A DNA stretch of 33,961 nucleotides from an uncultured Clostridia bacterium (lineage in GTDB: Bacteria; Bacillota; Clostridia; Christensenellales; UBA1242): positions 1 through 33,961 of the forward strand of contig CALWHN010000010.1 in NCBI GenBank assembly GCA_944380415.1, in the 5' to 3' direction. The translations under genes were made by a program, and so were the position numbers. The notes under the pieces are model-generated. The model was not told where the DNA came from. It searched no databases and saw only the letters and a list, made by a program, of their open reading frames with translations. Below, piece after piece: positions 1 to 7,367 of the stretch (positions are counted from its first letter, which is position 1; each line of letters starts with the position of its first letter).

Positions 1-509
1 CCGGTTCTAAGTCTTGCACTTTTTGTAAATGAAACGTCCTCCTCTGTGTGGGCAATGTTAAAATCTGAAACAACAATCAATTTTTTCCCTTCGCTCAAAA
101 TTTGTTTTATTTCATTTTTAAGATTTCTTAAAAATTCCATTTTATATTCCAACCTAGCGCCATTTGGAACGTAGACGTTGATTAAAACAAACTTTCCAAA
201 ATCACAAACTAAAACCCTGCCCTCTAAATCATAGCTCAAGCTTGGAAGCGAGCCTTTAACACATTTTAGTTCATATTTAAAACCTTTTTTAATCAAAACT
301 GCAACGCCGCTATATCCCGCGCGGTTCCCCGGATTGAAAAAAAGCTCATAATCTAAAAGAAAATTAAAAAGAACCTGCCTAAGCTGCTGTTCGCTTGCTC
401 TAACTTCTTGAAAGCAAACAATTTCCGGAGAGGTTTGAATAAGCCAGTTTTCAATCCCCTTTCTTCCGCTTGCTCTAATTCCATTTATGTTATATGTTAC
501 GACTCTCAT
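1..509 (-). CDS. xthA: Exonuclease III family AP endonuclease, 5' part only (runs off the window)
   Basis: Translation of the complement from the ATG at 509 gives an open frame to the window edge (about 169 codons; the C-terminal third is missing). It begins MRVVTYNINGIRA and carries CFQEV (metal-binding Glu near residue 35), a GYSGVAV segment, the NVYVPNG motif and VSDFNIAH, the order of motifs in the ExoIII/ExoA endonuclease-exonuclease-phosphatase fold. The family cuts DNA at abasic sites and has 3'-exonuclease activity in base-excision repair. There is no Shine-Dalgarno sequence; a TATAAT hexamer lies exactly 6 nt before the ATG, so the mRNA is probably leaderless. The gene diverges from the tRNA gene. 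Identity is seen in the motifs; the repair role is family knowledge. Confidence 0.9.
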   Translation of the reverse strand, partial: MRVVTYNINGIRASGRKGIENWLIQTSPEIVCFQEVRASEQQLRQVLFNFLLDYELFFNPGNRAGYSGVAVLIKKGFKYELKCVKGSLPSLSYDLEGRVLVCDFGKFVLINVYVPNGARLEYKMEFLRNLKNEIKQILSEGKKLIVVSDFNIAHTEEDVSFTKSARLRT

Positions 510-515
510 ATGTAG

Positions 516-543
516 ATTATATAATATATAACTTTATTTTCAA
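516..543 (-). promoter_or_regulatory. Leaderless promoter of the exonuclease III gene
   Basis: On the minus strand TTGAAA (538-543), a 16-bp spacer, then TATAAT (516-521), then six bases (ctacat) and the ATG at 509. A start site 7 nt after the -10 falls on the A of the ATG. Confidence 0.7.
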
Positions 544-570
544 AATTCGCCAAACTAAAAATTAATCTAA

Positions 571-599
571 TTGACATTAATTTTTTTTTGTGATATATT
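571..599 (+). promoter_or_regulatory. Sigma-A promoter of tRNA-Arg
   Basis: TTGACA (571-576), a 17-bp spacer and TATATT (594-599). The predicted start near 606 leaves a short 5' leader before the tRNA at 614, to be removed by RNase P. Confidence 0.8.
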
Positions 600-613
600 A
601 TCAACTAGTTAGC

Positions 614-689
614 GACCTCGTAGTAAAATCGGATATTACGGAGCCCTCCTAAGGCTTTGTTCTGGGTTCGAGTCCCGGCGGGGTCACCA
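614..689 (+). tRNA. tRNA-Arg (anticodon CCT), CCA encoded
   Basis: A full cloverleaf can be folded by hand. The acceptor GACCTCG pairs with CGGGGTC (7 bp, one G-T). The D stem is GTAA/TTAC with a 9-nt loop, and the anticodon stem GAGCC/GGCTT encloses loop CTCCTAA with anticodon CCT at 648-650. The variable loop is 4 nt, and T stem CTGGG/CCCGG encloses loop TTCGAGT. Discriminator A and an encoded CCA end the molecule. It reads AGG codons. Its own promoter and terminator make it a single-gene unit. Nothing integrase-like lies beside it, although tRNA-Arg genes are common attachment sites. Confidence 0.95.
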
Positions 690-691
690 AA

Positions 692-719
692 AAAGAGCAT
701 CTTATTGCTCTTTTTTTAT
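692..719 (+). terminator. Intrinsic terminator of tRNA-Arg
   Basis: AAAGAGCA (692-699), a 6-nt loop and TGCTCTTT (706-713) followed by a T run. It starts 2 nt after the CCA end. Confidence 0.9.
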
Positions 720-731
720 TTTTTTATTAAA

Positions 732-756
732 AAAAAGGAGTTTTTAACTCCTTTTT
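732..756 (-). terminator. Terminator of the adhesin-like gene, overlapping its stop codon
   Basis: AAAAAGGAGTT (732-742) and AACTCCTTTTT (746-756) form an 11-bp stem with a 3-nt loop. On the minus strand it is followed by a T run. The TAA stop of the upstream gene lies in the stem. Confidence 0.85.
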
Positions 757-2716
757 AACCAATTGTAACCGTTCCGGTTGTGTGGATATCATTAATTCCA
801 ATAAGCGTTCCAATTGTTATATTGCAATTAATTTTAACTTCCTCTTCGTTCTCTGTTGCCGCTTTTCCAGCGGTTATGTTTCCGTTGATATTTTCAAACG
901 AATAGTCACAATTTCTGCTGTCCTGTGAAATTTCAACATCTCCTTCAACAGAGGCAAACTTCTGCTGGCCATAGACATTGCTTAAATAAAGTTTTGAAGC
1001 CAAATCTGAAATTTTAATGTCGCCATAACTTGAATAGCTGTCTGTGGTTTCAATTCTGACATCGCCGTTTGATTCAATTGCAACGCCCTCTGGATTGAGG
1101 TTTAAATTCCCGCTAGATTTAATGTTGACAGAACTTGCCTTAATTGTTGTTGCAATTGAAGCAGAGCCAACTTCCAAATTAATTGCCCCAAGCGTTGAAA
1201 GCTCGGCATTGCTCGTGTTGAATGTTACATAACTTGTTATTCCAAGTGAGCCGGTTGTTTTGACGTTGAGCCCCGCAATTCCAAGAGAACTTGGCGTTAA
1301 GTTAGATTGGCTGTATTCATCTCCAATTGAAACACTTCCCTTTCCAGCGTCTATGTCATAATTGAAATCTTTTAACATGTTTTCTAGTGAGGTGTTTGGA
1401 AGTCTAACAATAATTTGGCTTGAATTTGATGTAACCCAAAAACCTTCTGGGATGTTTGCTGTAATTTCAAGAGTTTTTGTATCTCTATAATATTTGATAG
1501 TTGTCGATGAGGTTACAACGTCGCCGGTTGTGAAACCTGTTGTTTTGTTGTCAACAAAAACTCTCATATATCCGCTGTTTTCATCTGTTGGCGTTGCTCT
1601 AATAACTTGAACTGAATGGCTGTTTGAAACAACTTTAACTGTTTCAATGTCCAAGTCTGTTAGCTGGGTGTCAGTAACATATGAGTAATATCCCGCCTTC
1701 AATGTGAGCCCGCCGTTTGAAACCTGGCTTACATATCTTGGAATTTCAGAGTTGACATAATATGTCACAGTTAAATCTGTTCCAACTTCAACCCTATATG
1801 TCGTTGTTGAAGAACTTGTTTGCGCTTTAAGCGTGTATGCCCCAGCGGAAATAAATGTTAACTTGCCGTCGGACAAAGTTGCAATGGAAGAGGTGTCTGC
1901 AAAGCCATCAATTACAAAGTTTGTTATCCCTGTTGGCTCTGTTACAACTTTATAAACTTGTTGACCATGGTTTGTTAAAACAACTTTGTATGTGTCTTGT
2001 TCTCCCTCGGAAGTTATTCCGTTTAAAATGTAATCTCCTGTTGCAATTGGAGAGAAAATTCCATTTTCAAGAACATAAACTCCTGGGACTTCAATTCTCG
2101 TGATTGTTTGTTGTTCGTCGTTTGTTCTTCCATCTGCACCAGTTATCCATGTTCCGTCATACTCGTAATAACTATAACTTAAGTCCTCGTTTACTCTATA
2201 AAATCTTGTGTAATTTCTATCGAGAACTTCACCATAATATATGAAATAATCTCCAGGTGAATTGAAGGAAATTCTGTTGTCAGTGATTGTATAGCTTTCA
2301 TCCGGCGCGTTTATCAATGCGCCTTCAGAATAAAGTTCAATTTTTGTCGAGTGAAGATAGACGTTCTTTTCCTCTTCACGTTCAACAAATCTTGCTGTGT
2401 TTTCAACTTGGCTGCCGCCACTTTGATAAGTTAGATCAACAAACAAGTAGGAGCCTTGTTTGCCATTTTTTAAAGTGTAGTTAACAACCGTTGGGTTGAA
2501 ACTTCCGTTTTCTACTAGCCAAGAAATGTCTGAATTATATTCATAAACATCAGTATCTTGATAATCAACCGAGACATCTTGCTTAAAATATTTTAATCCA
2601 AAAATGCTTGTTCCTGGACTGAAAATTAAAATTACAACACAAATTAAAAAGGCCGCAAGCAAAATTCCCAAAAAGATGAAGAAATATGTTAAAAAGCCTC
2701 TATTAACCTTTTTCAT
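755..2716 (-). CDS. Membrane-anchored adhesin-like protein with a DUF4097-type beta-solenoid C-terminus
   Basis: A 653-aa protein with a short basic N-terminus, one hydrophobic segment (about residues 10-33) and then about 620 residues predicted outside the cell. The extracellular part is rich in Thr, Ser, Tyr and Val and resembles repeated beta-sandwich units up to about residue 420. The last ~170 residues (GSLGIT, INLEVGSASI, VNIKSSGNLNL, GDVRIE, GDIKIS) show the short in-register strands of a DUF4097/head-GIN adhesin-like beta-solenoid. Only two Cys are present outside the membrane segment, near the C-terminus. The start is supported by AGGAGG upstream. Binding partner and function are unknown; adhesion or envelope sensing is an inference from architecture. 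It has its own promoter and terminator. Confidence 0.6.
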   Translation of the reverse strand: MKKVNRGFLTYFFIFLGILLAAFLICVVILIFSPGTSIFGLKYFKQDVSVDYQDTDVYEYNSDISWLVENGSFNPTVVNYTLKNGKQGSYLFVDLTYQSGGSQVENTARFVEREEEKNVYLHSTKIELYSEGALINAPDESYTITDNRISFNSPGDYFIYYGEVLDRNYTRFYRVNEDLSYSYYEYDGTWITGADGRTNDEQQTITRIEVPGVYVLENGIFSPIATGDYILNGITSEGEQDTYKVVLTNHGQQVYKVVTEPTGITNFVIDGFADTSSIATLSDGKLTFISAGAYTLKAQTSSSTTTYRVEVGTDLTVTYYVNSEIPRYVSQVSNGGLTLKAGYYSYVTDTQLTDLDIETVKVVSNSHSVQVIRATPTDENSGYMRVFVDNKTTGFTTGDVVTSSTTIKYYRDTKTLEITANIPEGFWVTSNSSQIIVRLPNTSLENMLKDFNYDIDAGKGSVSIGDEYSQSNLTPSSLGIAGLNVKTTGSLGITSYVTFNTSNAELSTLGAINLEVGSASIATTIKASSVNIKSSGNLNLNPEGVAIESNGDVRIETTDSYSSYGDIKISDLASKLYLSNVYGQQKFASVEGDVEISQDSRNCDYSFENINGNITAGKAATENEEEVKINCNITIGTLIGINDIHTTGTVTIG

Positions 2717-2740
2717 CTAAAACCTCCTCTTATTGCTTAT

Positions 2741-2769
2741 ATATTAACACAAAATACACTATTTAGCAA
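2741..2769 (-). promoter_or_regulatory. Promoter of the adhesin-like gene
   Basis: On the minus strand TTGCTA (2764-2769), a 17-bp spacer and TAATAT (2741-2746), about 25 nt before the start codon, with AGGAGG between. Confidence 0.6.
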
Positions 2770-2788
2770 GACAAATTTAAAAAATCTA

Positions 2789-2817
2789 TTGATTTATTTA
2801 CTTTTTTAAGTTAAAAT
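2789..2817 (+). promoter_or_regulatory. Promoter of the 318-aa coiled-coil gene
   Basis: TTGATT (2789-2794), a 17-bp spacer and TAAAAT (2812-2817), about 28 nt before the ATG. It diverges from the adhesin-like gene promoter. Confidence 0.6.
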
Positions 2818-2845
2818 AAATTAGACAAATTTTTAGGAGGGTAAA

Positions 2846-3802
2846 ATGGATTTTGACAGCCCTTACAGCTACTATAACATGAGCCGAGGCGAACAGAAGC
2901 AATATGTTGACGAGGCCAGAAAAATTGCGCTTGAAATGCGAAAGGCAACTTCTAATGAAATTGCACTTTCCCTTGCTGCTGCAGCAAAGGAATATAAAAA
3001 ACTTTTAGCAAAATTCTATTCAACTAAAGATGGACAAGTTTCAAAGCTCAAGGCAAGGCTTGCAAAATTAAACGAACAAAAAAAACTTAAAATAAGCTAT
3101 GGAATTAGAAAAAGCCTTGAAGTAAATTGCTTCAAAGATTACATCAACATGTTGACCTATGATAATAGACACAATCTTGCAGAAATAATTGAAAAACATG
3201 TTGATGCCCTTTACCGCCGGGAGGACGCAATTAACAGAATGATTAACGACGGAGAGGTTGACAACTTGATAAGAGAAATTGTAATTCCTCCAAACTACCG
3301 AGTTAAAGCAAACACTCTTCAACTTTGCCAAACAGAAAGAGCAATTTGGGTTGAAGGAAAATATCCAATAAAAGGAATGTCAAAAGAAAAGGCCATGCGC
3401 TTTCTATCCTCCGCCAAAAAGCGTGCAAATGAAACAGGAACACTTTTGGCCAAGTTAGACCAAGAAATCTCTTCCGTAAGTGAGCAGCTTAAAGTTGCGC
3501 AAGCACAGGCCGCTTCAGAAGAAGCAAAAGAAGAGAGAAAGAAATTTAACGAAGCTTCAAAAAAATTTAGCGAAGAGCTAAACAATGAACTTGGCCAAAG
3601 AATTGAACTATTTTTAAAATCTGAAACGGACTCGCCTTTTAAAAGCCAAATTTCTAAAACTTTAAAAAATGCGCAAAAAACTCAAATTGAAAAAAAGAAA
3701 AAACCTTGTCCGTTAATTTGCCCCCAAACTCTGCTTTACTTAGTTCACAATGTAAACAACGGAAACATACAGCTTCCTCAGGAGCAAAGTCAACAAATTT
3801 AA
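2846..3802 (+). CDS. Uncharacterised Lys/Glu-rich helical protein
   Basis: A 318-aa protein I do not recognise. Start supported by AGGAGGG 7 nt upstream. No signal peptide or membrane segment is visible. Residues about 20-90 and 190-250 are rich in Ala, Lys and Glu and should be alpha-helical, the second stretch as coiled coil (KKRANETG... EQLKVAQAQAASEEAKEERKK). A middle part (about 110-185) with IVIPPNYRVK and TERAIWVEGKYPI looks globular. The last ~30 residues after a Lys-rich tract (KKKKPCPLICP...) differ in character from the rest, and the codons there follow two poly-A runs, so a slipped frame is possible. Single-gene unit with its own promoter and a strong terminator. No function proposed. 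Confidence 0.55.
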   Translation: MDFDSPYSYYNMSRGEQKQYVDEARKIALEMRKATSNEIALSLAAAAKEYKKLLAKFYSTKDGQVSKLKARLAKLNEQKKLKISYGIRKSLEVNCFKDYINMLTYDNRHNLAEIIEKHVDALYRREDAINRMINDGEVDNLIREIVIPPNYRVKANTLQLCQTERAIWVEGKYPIKGMSKEKAMRFLSSAKKRANETGTLLAKLDQEISSVSEQLKVAQAQAASEEAKEERKKFNEASKKFSEELNNELGQRIELFLKSETDSPFKSQISKTLKNAQKTQIEKKKKPCPLICPQTLLYLVHNVNNGNIQLPQEQSQQI

Positions 3803-3829
3803 ATTCAGCCAGCTTGGCTGAATTTTTTC
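3802..3829 (+). terminator. Intrinsic terminator of the 318-aa gene
   Basis: AATTCAGCCA (3802-3811), loop GCT and TGGCTGAATT (3815-3824), a perfect 10-bp stem followed by a T run to 3829. Confidence 0.9.
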
Positions 3830-3897
3830 TTTTATTTAACATTAACAACAAAAAACTTCATATAAATATATCGCAAAAATAAATTAAGGGGATTTTT

Positions 3898-4704
3898 ATG
3901 TTTTTGGGAATTTGCGGTATATTAGGGAAGATGGGAAGTTTGGTTTTTGAGTGCGCTAAGCAATCAAAAGATTTCACCGTCAATCTTGGTGTTGACAAAC
4001 GGGCAGAAGAACTTGTTAAAGGAATTTTTTTAACATATAAATTAAAAAATTTAAACTACAAAACAAACGTTTTAATTGATTTTTCAAGCCGCGAGATGAC
4101 ACAAGAGCTTTTAGAATATGCAGTTAGAACAAAAACTCCGCTTGTAATTGGAACAACAGGCCAAACAACGGAAGACTTAATTGCAATTCACAATGCGGCA
4201 AAAGAAATTCCAATTATGCTCTGTCCAAACACCTCTCTTGGCGCGGCCTACTTAATTAACTCTGCAAAGGAAGGTGCGCAATATTTCTTGGACTACAACT
4301 ATGAAATTGACATCTCGGAAACCCATCACTCCCAAAAAAAAGACGCCCCAAGCGGAACAGCTCTTGCAATTGCAAATGCAATTTTGTCGGTTGCGCCCTC
4401 TTTAAAACAAGTTACAAGCTTTGAAAACGGAAGGCAAAGCGGCGATCTTTCAATTTCATCGAGGCGCCTTGGCGGAGTTGTTGGCGAGCATGAGGTTTCC
4501 TTTGCAAGCCAAGGGGAAATAATAAGCATAAAACACAGAGTTTTAGACAAAAAGGTCTTTGCTCTTGGCTCGCTTGAATGTGCAAGGTTTATCGCCTTCA
4601 AGTCTCCTGGCCTATACACAATTTCAGATATGTTTGACTTTAAAAAAGCTCAAACGCCGCCTGGACATAACAATGTTGAACAAACAAATGGTTTTTCTAA
4701 ATAA
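3898..4704 (+). CDS. dapB: 4-hydroxy-tetrahydrodipicolinate reductase
   Basis: A 268-aa cytoplasmic enzyme that reduces 4-hydroxy-tetrahydrodipicolinate with NAD(P)H in lysine and meso-diaminopimelate synthesis. Seen: the nucleotide-binding loop GILGKMG (7-13), GTTG (85-88) and the signature ETHHSQKKDAPSGTA (141-155), containing the catalytic His pair 143-144 and Lys 147. The GEHEV motif (195-199) is also present. Length fits the family. Start chosen by AAGGGG about 7 nt upstream. It stands alone here, away from dapA, and its last 8 bases overlap the convergent engB. It supplies the DAP used by the DAP-type MurE encoded further along the window. Confidence 0.95.
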   Translation: MFLGICGILGKMGSLVFECAKQSKDFTVNLGVDKRAEELVKGIFLTYKLKNLNYKTNVLIDFSSREMTQELLEYAVRTKTPLVIGTTGQTTEDLIAIHNAAKEIPIMLCPNTSLGAAYLINSAKEGAQYFLDYNYEIDISETHHSQKKDAPSGTALAIANAILSVAPSLKQVTSFENGRQSGDLSISSRRLGGVVGEHEVSFASQGEIISIKHRVLDKKVFALGSLECARFIAFKSPGLYTISDMFDFKKAQTPPGHNNVEQTNGFSK

Positions 4705-5296
4705 AACTTAAATCTCTCTCAATTATTTCCAAAATTTCTTCCCTGCCCTGGCCAGTTTGAGAAGATGATTTAATCAAATTTTCCTTCCCAAGTTTTAATG
4801 TGGCCGTAATCAGCGGAAGATTTTTTGAAAGCTGAGCCTTTGAAAGTTTGTCAGCTTTAGTCAAAACAACGGAAAAAGGAATTTGGTTGTAATATAAAAA
4901 ATCGATAAGTTGCAAATCATTTTCTGTTGGCTTGTGGCGGCAATCAATTAAAACAAAAACCCGCCTCAAATTTTTTCCATTTAGCAAATAGCCCTCAATC
5001 AGCGGGCTCCAATTTTCGCTCTGCTCTTTACCTGCTTTAGAAAACCCATAGCCTGGAAGGTCAACCAAAACAAACATATTTTGCTTGTTCTTGTTAACTA
5101 TAAAATAGTTGACAAGTTTTGTGTGGCCAGGGGTTTGAGATGTTTTTGCAAGTTTTTTTCGCGAAGTTAGCATGTTGATTAAGGAACTTTTCCCACAGTT
5201 ACTTCTTCCAACAAATGCAAATTCAAGAGCACCAAGGTTTAAAAGATCCTCAAATTTGGAAACACTTTTAACAAATTCCGCACTGCTAATAACCAT
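4697..5296 (-). CDS. engB: Ribosome biogenesis GTPase EngB/YsxC
   Basis: A 199-aa TRAFAC GTPase of the YihA/YsxC family, needed for 50S subunit assembly. G1 GRSNCGKSS (30-38), G2 Thr near 55, G3 DLPG (79-82), G4 TKAD (146-149) and G5-like SSQTG (178-182) are all present. I start at the ATG at 5296 rather than the upstream in-frame ATG at 5311. The upstream ATG overlaps the -10 element (ATG TAT AAT) and would not be transcribed, whereas 5296 lies exactly 6 nt after TATAAT. No Shine-Dalgarno is present before either ATG. The 3' end overlaps the convergent dapB by 8 nt. It is often next to lon or clpX in other Bacillota, but not here. Confidence 0.93.
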   Translation of the reverse strand: MVISSAEFVKSVSKFEDLLNLGALEFAFVGRSNCGKSSLINMLTSRKKLAKTSQTPGHTKLVNYFIVNKNKQNMFVLVDLPGYGFSKAGKEQSENWSPLIEGYLLNGKNLRRVFVLIDCRHKPTENDLQLIDFLYYNQIPFSVVLTKADKLSKAQLSKNLPLITATLKLGKENLIKSSSQTGQGREEILEIIERDLSFI

Positions 5297-5302
5297 AAGC
5301 AA

Positions 5303-5332
5303 ATTATACATAATTTTTTAAACATATTGCAA
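5303..5332 (-). promoter_or_regulatory. Leaderless promoter of engB
   Basis: Minus strand TTGCAA (5327-5332), an 18-bp spacer, TATAAT (5303-5308), six bases, then ATG at 5296. The -35 hexamer is self-complementary and is also used by the divergent promoter. Confidence 0.7.
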
Positions 5333-5355
5333 ACTTTTTTTTAATATGCTATAAA
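5327..5355 (+). promoter_or_regulatory. Promoter of the 102-aa membrane protein gene
   Basis: TTGCAA (5327-5332), a 17-bp spacer and TATAAA (5350-5355). The predicted start near 5362 puts AAGGAGG (5362-5368) at the very 5' end of the mRNA. Confidence 0.6.
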
Positions 5356-5373
5356 TATATTAAGGAGGCTGTT

Positions 5374-5682
5374 ATGTTAAAAAGAATTTTAAATTGGGTT
5401 GTATCCATCGCGGGCTTTCTTCTTTTAATTGCTCTGCTTTTAATATCTTTAAACAATCATCTTCATTTTATGGACGAAGCAATTGCAAACGCACAGGGCT
5501 TGGTTGACTACCTTGTAAACTATGGCGCGCTTACGATTGTTGGCGCAATGGTTGTTGTTAATTTAATTGGAAAAAGTATTATAAAAATTGTTCTCCTGCT
5601 TATTTTCCTTGCAATGGCGTTTTTCTACATCTTCTCAAGCGTTTTTCCAGCGGATTTCGTTAAACTCTTTGGAATTGCATAA
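5374..5682 (+). CDS. Small multi-pass membrane protein, unknown
   Basis: A 102-aa hydrophobic protein with three likely membrane spans (about residues 8-26, 50-68 and 71-92), a Lys/Arg N-terminus (MLKRILNW) and no Cys. Start supported by AAGGAGG with 5-nt spacing. I do not recognise a family. It is divergent from engB, sharing the -35 region, and ends at a bidirectional terminator facing rpmF. Probably an inner-membrane protein; no function can be assigned. Confidence 0.65.
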   Translation: MLKRILNWVVSIAGFLLLIALLLISLNNHLHFMDEAIANAQGLVDYLVNYGALTIVGAMVVVNLIGKSIIKIVLLLIFLAMAFFYIFSSVFPADFVKLFGIA

Positions 5683-5710
5683 AAAACTGCAAATAAATTG
5701 CAAAAAAATA

Positions 5711-5737
5711 AAAGGCCAAATTATTGGGCCTTTTTTT
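5711..5737. terminator. Bidirectional terminator between the membrane protein gene and rpmF
   Basis: AAAGGCC (5711-5717) and GGCCTTT (5727-5733), with a T run on the plus side and an A run upstream that gives a T run on the minus strand. The rpmF stop codon lies in the loop. Confidence 0.8.
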
Positions 5738-5918
5738 CTTTCTTATCTTCAATAACTTTTTTGCCATCATAACTTCCACATTTTTTGCAAACTTTGTGTG
5801 GAACTTTAAGTTCGTGGCAAGTTGGACATTCAACTAATGTTGGCGCAGAAACTTTAAAATTTGCCGAATTTCTTGAATTCCTTCTAGCTTTTGAAACCTT
5901 ACCCTTTGGAACTGCCAT
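5721..5918 (-). CDS. rpmF: 50S ribosomal protein L32
   Basis: A 65-aa basic protein beginning MAVPKGKVSKARRNSRNS, the conserved L32 N-terminus. It has a zinc ribbon made by CPTC and CKKC (about residues 31-34 and 44-47) and a Lys-rich tail. It is a few residues longer than the usual 57-60 aa. AGGAGG upstream supports the start. It is transcribed downstream of ackA; the DUF177 gene that often precedes rpmF is not here. Confidence 0.95.
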   Translation of the reverse strand: MAVPKGKVSKARRNSRNSANFKVSAPTLVECPTCHELKVPHKVCKKCGSYDGKKVIEDKKEKKAQ

Positions 5919-5998
5919 CTTCTTTTCCTCCTAATAAATTTTTTAAAATCTTGCTTGGCTATTATATCACATAGCGCTTTTTTGTCAACTTTTTTTTG

Positions 5999-7195
5999 TT
6001 ATTTTATTAAATTTAGCGTGTCTCTTGCAATAACAAGTTCTTCGTCCGTTGGAATTCTAAAAACCTTAACGCGCGAGTTTGGCTTTGAAATTTCTTCAAC
6101 CGTTCCTCTTGGAAGGTTGTTGTTCTTTTCCTCGTCGAACTCAACGCCAAGATATTCCATGTTAGAAAGGCTCAGCTCTCTTAAATCCGCCTGGTTTTCG
6201 CCAATTCCGCCAGTGAAAACAATTGCATCAACTCCATTTAAAAGCGCAGCATATGCACCGATGTATTTCTTAATTCTGTGGGCCATCATTGGAACAACAA
6301 GTTTTGCGCGCTCATTTCCATTTTCAGAAGCTTCGTTTATGTCCATCATGTCGCTTGAAACGCCAGAAATTCCAAACGCCCCACATTTTTTGTTGAAATA
6401 TTGAGCAATTTCGTCGCCTCTTAAATCAAGCTTTTCTGCAATGAATGAAACAACAGAGGCGTCAACATCGCCGCTTCGCGTTCCCATAATTAACCCCTCT
6501 AACGGAGTGAAACCCATTGAAGTGTCAATGCTGTGGCCGCCACTAACCGCTGCAAAGCTTGAACCGTTCCCAAGGTGTACTGTTATAATTTTTGCGTCCT
6601 TTAAATCCTTTCCCAAAAGTTTTGCAGCTTCGCCAGAAACAAACTTGTGGCTTGTTCCATGGAAACCATATCTTCTAATTCTCCAATCTTCATATGCTTC
6701 ATATGGAATTGCATATAAAAACGCTTCTTTTGGCATATTTGCGTGAAAAGCCGTGTCGAAAACAGCAACTTGAGGCGCAGACGGAAGAATTTTTTGACAA
6801 GCGACAATCCCTGAAATATTTGCCGGCATGTGAAGCGGGCCAAGAGGCTTTAACAATTCAAGGTTTTTCATAACCTCGTCTGTTACTAAAACAGAGTCCT
6901 TATAAATTTCGCCGCCATGCAAAACCCTGTGGCCAACAGCTGAAATTTCGTTTAATGATTTGATAACGCCAAACTCGCCGCTTGTAAGCAAGCTTAAAAC
7001 TTTTTGCATTGCCTCATTGTGGTTTTTAAGCTCCATTTCAATCTTCGTTGAATTTGAGCCATATTTGTGAGTTATAAAAGAGCCTTTTATTCCAATTTTT
7101 TGGCAATTTCCCTTCGCCAAAACAGTTTCTTTTTCCATGTCGAAAAGTTGATATTTAAGTGAACTGCTTCCCGCATTTATAACTAAAATTTTCAT
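5999..7195 (-). CDS. ackA: Acetate kinase
   Basis: A 398-aa cytoplasmic enzyme interconverting acetyl phosphate plus ADP and acetate plus ATP, the final energy-yielding step of acetate fermentation. Seen: the N-terminal signature LVINAGSSSLKYQLF, HRVLHGGE, GFHGTSH, the phosphate-binding HLGNGSS segment, MGFTPLEGLIMGTRSGDVD, and FTGGIGEN near the C-terminus. Length is typical. AAGGAG precedes the ATG. The promoter is near-consensus and the mRNA should begin with a stable hairpin. No phosphotransacetylase gene is in the window. Points to a fermentative metabolism. Confidence 0.97.
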   Translation of the reverse strand: MKILVINAGSSSLKYQLFDMEKETVLAKGNCQKIGIKGSFITHKYGSNSTKIEMELKNHNEAMQKVLSLLTSGEFGVIKSLNEISAVGHRVLHGGEIYKDSVLVTDEVMKNLELLKPLGPLHMPANISGIVACQKILPSAPQVAVFDTAFHANMPKEAFLYAIPYEAYEDWRIRRYGFHGTSHKFVSGEAAKLLGKDLKDAKIITVHLGNGSSFAAVSGGHSIDTSMGFTPLEGLIMGTRSGDVDASVVSFIAEKLDLRGDEIAQYFNKKCGAFGISGVSSDMMDINEASENGNERAKLVVPMMAHRIKKYIGAYAALLNGVDAIVFTGGIGENQADLRELSLSNMEYLGVEFDEEKNNNLPRGTVEEISKPNSRVKVFRIPTDEELVIARDTLNLIK

Positions 7196-7214
7196 TTTTT
7201 TCTCCTTAAAAATA

Positions 7215-7243
7215 AAGTAAACTTGCCCGCGGCAAACTTACTT
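7215..7243 (-). promoter_or_regulatory. Hairpin at the predicted 5' end of the ackA mRNA
   Basis: AAGTAA (7215-7220) pairs with TTACTT (7238-7243), then a 2x2 internal loop, then TTGCC/GGCAA with a CGC loop. The predicted start site (7243) is the first base of the stem, so this is a candidate 5' mRNA stabiliser. Confidence 0.5.
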
Positions 7244-7249
7244 AAATAT

Positions 7250-7278
7250 AGAATACTAAATATATGAAAATATGTCAA
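7250..7278 (-). promoter_or_regulatory. Promoter of ackA
   Basis: Minus strand TTGACA (7273-7278), a 17-bp spacer and TATTCT (7250-7255). Confidence 0.75.
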
Positions 7279-7367
7279 GTGTTCTAAAAATTTTTACCAA
7301 TTGTTTTTTAATTTTTAATTTTTTTATTATAATAATTATGTTTAATTTACTTTTAAGGGGGAAAATT

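Noticed and set aside
614-689. Integration site for a mobile element at tRNA-Arg
   Set aside because: No integrase, no duplicated tRNA 3' end and no shift in gene type nearby.
5294-5311. EngB start at ATG 5311
   Set aside because: This ATG overlaps the -10 (ATG TAT AAT) and so would lie upstream of the transcript start; 5296 has the leaderless spacing and fits the family N-terminus. The same argument removes GNAT start 8808.
5955-6404. 149-aa open frame antisense to ackA
   Set aside because: Lies wholly across the conserved acetate kinase gene, has no Shine-Dalgarno and reads as a reverse-complement shadow.
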